A DNA stretch of 5,350 nt, taken from NCBI GenBank assembly GCA_910583885.1, contig CAJUAC010000119.1:1-5350 (forward strand), given 5' to 3'. This document shows positions 4,550 to 5,350 of the stretch, piece after piece. This DNA is from an uncultured Oscillospiraceae bacterium (GTDB taxonomy: Bacteria; Bacillota; Clostridia; Oscillospirales; Oscillospiraceae). Every line of letters starts with the position of its first letter. The first letter of the stretch is position 1. The notes beneath the pieces are model-generated. The model was not told the DNA's origin, ran no database searches, and saw only the letters and a program-made list of their open reading frames with translations. Position numbers and translations under genes: made by a program.

Positions 4550-4848
4550 TGGCTATCACACACCTTTCCCGCCTGGGCGAGTACATCCTCCTCGCCGTCC
4601 TCGTCCTGCCAGACGCAGGAGGCGGCGCAGGCCATGAACCATTCGGAGCGCAGCAGGGACAGGATGATATCCCACATACAGGCGAAGTCATCGCCGTGGC
4701 CCTTGTCCTTGAAAGACAGGGCATTGCCGTCAGCAGTGCAGGGAAGGTCATGGGCGGCGAACAGGCTCTTTACTGTCCGATGCACATCCTCCAGTGTGCG
4801 GCCCCGCCGCTCTACGGCGGCCTTGTCAAAGGTAAAGTTTACTGTCAT
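4546..4848 (-). CDS. Conserved hypothetical protein of conjugative elements (100 aa)
   Basis: Function unknown. The protein begins MTVNFTFDKAAVERRGRTLED, continues with a mixed segment (TVKSLFAAHDLPC, ALSFKDKGHGDDFACM) and a helical one (DIILSLLRSEWFMACAASCVW), and ends in an acidic stretch QDEDGEEDVLAQAG. Four cysteines are scattered, without a zinc-binding spacing. The ATG at 4846-4848 is chosen for its excellent AAAGGAGG 7 nt upstream. The same frame stays open upstream to a GTG at 4933-4935 that overlaps the methyltransferase stop (GTGA), which would add 29 residues (VTNNCLPIYVDIAAEVRYDV and more); it has no comparable ribosome site. The protein's stop overlaps the start of the 73-aa gene. 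It is the first gene of the coupled trio ending in vapD. Confidence 0.78.
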   Translation of the reverse strand: MTVNFTFDKAAVERRGRTLEDVHRTVKSLFAAHDLPCTADGNALSFKDKGHGDDFACMWDIILSLLRSEWFMACAASCVWQDEDGEEDVLAQAGKVCDSQ

Positions 4849-4931
4849 TTCAGCGCCTCCTTTTATTTGGTAGCCCACATCATACCGCACCTCCGCGGCA
4901 ATATCCACATAAATCGGCAGACAGTTATTGG

Positions 4932-5350
4932 TCACGCCGCCTGGGCCAGTTCCTGGGCGATCCGCTCCCTGGCGAGGCGGGCGTACTCGTCCGTGACCTC
5001 GATGCCGGTGGCGGTGTAGCCCTCCAGCACGGCGGCCAGGACGGTGGTGCCGGACCCGGCGAAGGGGTCCAGGATATGCCCACCCGGCTCGGTGATCTTC
5101 ACGATGTCCCGCATGAGCTGGAGGGGCTTCTCCGTCAGGTGGATGCGGTTCTGGGGATTGCCGTACTTGAACACCCCCGGCAGACAGGGGACGGGGCGGT
5201 TGATGGGCATATCGCCGTTGGAGCCCCAGACGATGTACTCCGCCTGCTGGCGGAAGCGGCCCTTCTGGGGACGGGAGTTGCCCTTGTCCCAGACAGCGGT
5301 GCCGCGCCAGATCCAGCCCGCCCACTGGAGGGCGTCGGAGGCGGCGGGGA
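4932..5350 (-). CDS. DNA (N6-adenine or N4-cytosine) methyltransferase, C-terminal about 138 residues
   Basis: This enzyme transfers a methyl group from S-adenosylmethionine to adenine N6 or cytosine N4 in DNA. The visible part contains WIWRGTAVWDKGNSRP, QQAEYIVWGSNG, HLTEKPLQLM and, near the end, the S-adenosylmethionine-binding motif I, HILDPFAGSGTT (motif core at about 5043-5069), then a helix ending IAQELAQAA. Motif I at the C-terminal end implies the beta-class order, with the catalytic (D/N/S)PP(Y/W) motif earlier in the protein, here beyond the right edge. The stop TGA is at 4932-4934. On conjugative elements such enzymes are usually orphans that protect incoming DNA from host restriction; no restriction endonuclease is visible in the window. 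Base specificity cannot be decided from this part. Confidence 0.92.
   Translation of the reverse strand, partial: PAASDALQWAGWIWRGTAVWDKGNSRPQKGRFRQQAEYIVWGSNGDMPINRPVPCLPGVFKYGNPQNRIHLTEKPLQLMRDIVKITEPGGHILDPFAGSGTTVLAAVLEGYTATGIEVTDEYARLARERIAQELAQAA

Noticed and set aside
4849..5325. Minus-strand frame running into the 100-aa gene from the methyltransferase region
   Set aside because: Upstream of 4935 the residues (Arg, Gly, Pro and His rich) are the methyltransferase gene read in another frame.

Overview
The window looks like the conjugation and accessory part of an integrative conjugative or mobilizable element from a gut Clostridia-type Firmicute (Oscillospiraceae or Lachnospiraceae are plausible). 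It is fairly GC-rich, and it combines a MobP-type relaxase, a MobC-like protein, a beta-class DNA methyltransferase and small accessory genes. That combination and order is what I know from Tn1549-like elements. The host assignment is inference; no host marker gene is present.

All element genes read on the minus strand, so the natural reading order is from 5350 down to 1. It starts with the C-terminal part of an N6/N4 DNA methyltransferase (5350-4932). A tight operon follows: a 100-aa protein (4848-4546), a 73-aa protein coupled to it through an ATGA overlap (4549-4328), and a VapD-like, Cas2-fold RNase family protein (4320-3934). This operon ends at a stem-loop with a T-tract (3933-3891). 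Next is a large accessory protein of about 560 residues (3874-2168) with a perfect Shine-Dalgarno sequence but ATC where ATG is expected. A 110-bp gap with a near-perfect 20-bp inverted repeat (2082-2155) precedes a small gene broken by a 4-nt duplication (2057-1655). A gene-free stretch (about 1411-1654) is packed with seven consecutive hairpins and is the best candidate for an origin of transfer. A small unrecognised protein (1410-1036), MobC (1144-839) and the N-terminus of the relaxase (363 to beyond the left edge) close the layout.

The only plus-strand gene is a 137-aa single-domain EamA-type membrane transporter (415-828). It has its own extended -10 promoter and sits exactly between mobC and the relaxase, two genes that are normally adjacent. 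It looks like a cargo insertion that splits the mobilization cassette and opposes its transcription.

Several genes carry lesions or non-standard starts: mobC, the 560-residue protein, and the frameshifted 1655-2057 gene. The element may be decaying, may use non-AUG starts, or may contain sequence errors. I found no tRNA, rRNA, CRISPR array or transposase gene. I see no clearly new multi-gene system. The most unusual points are the paired ATC starts, the oriT-like hairpin array, the transporter insertion and the 20-bp inverted repeat.
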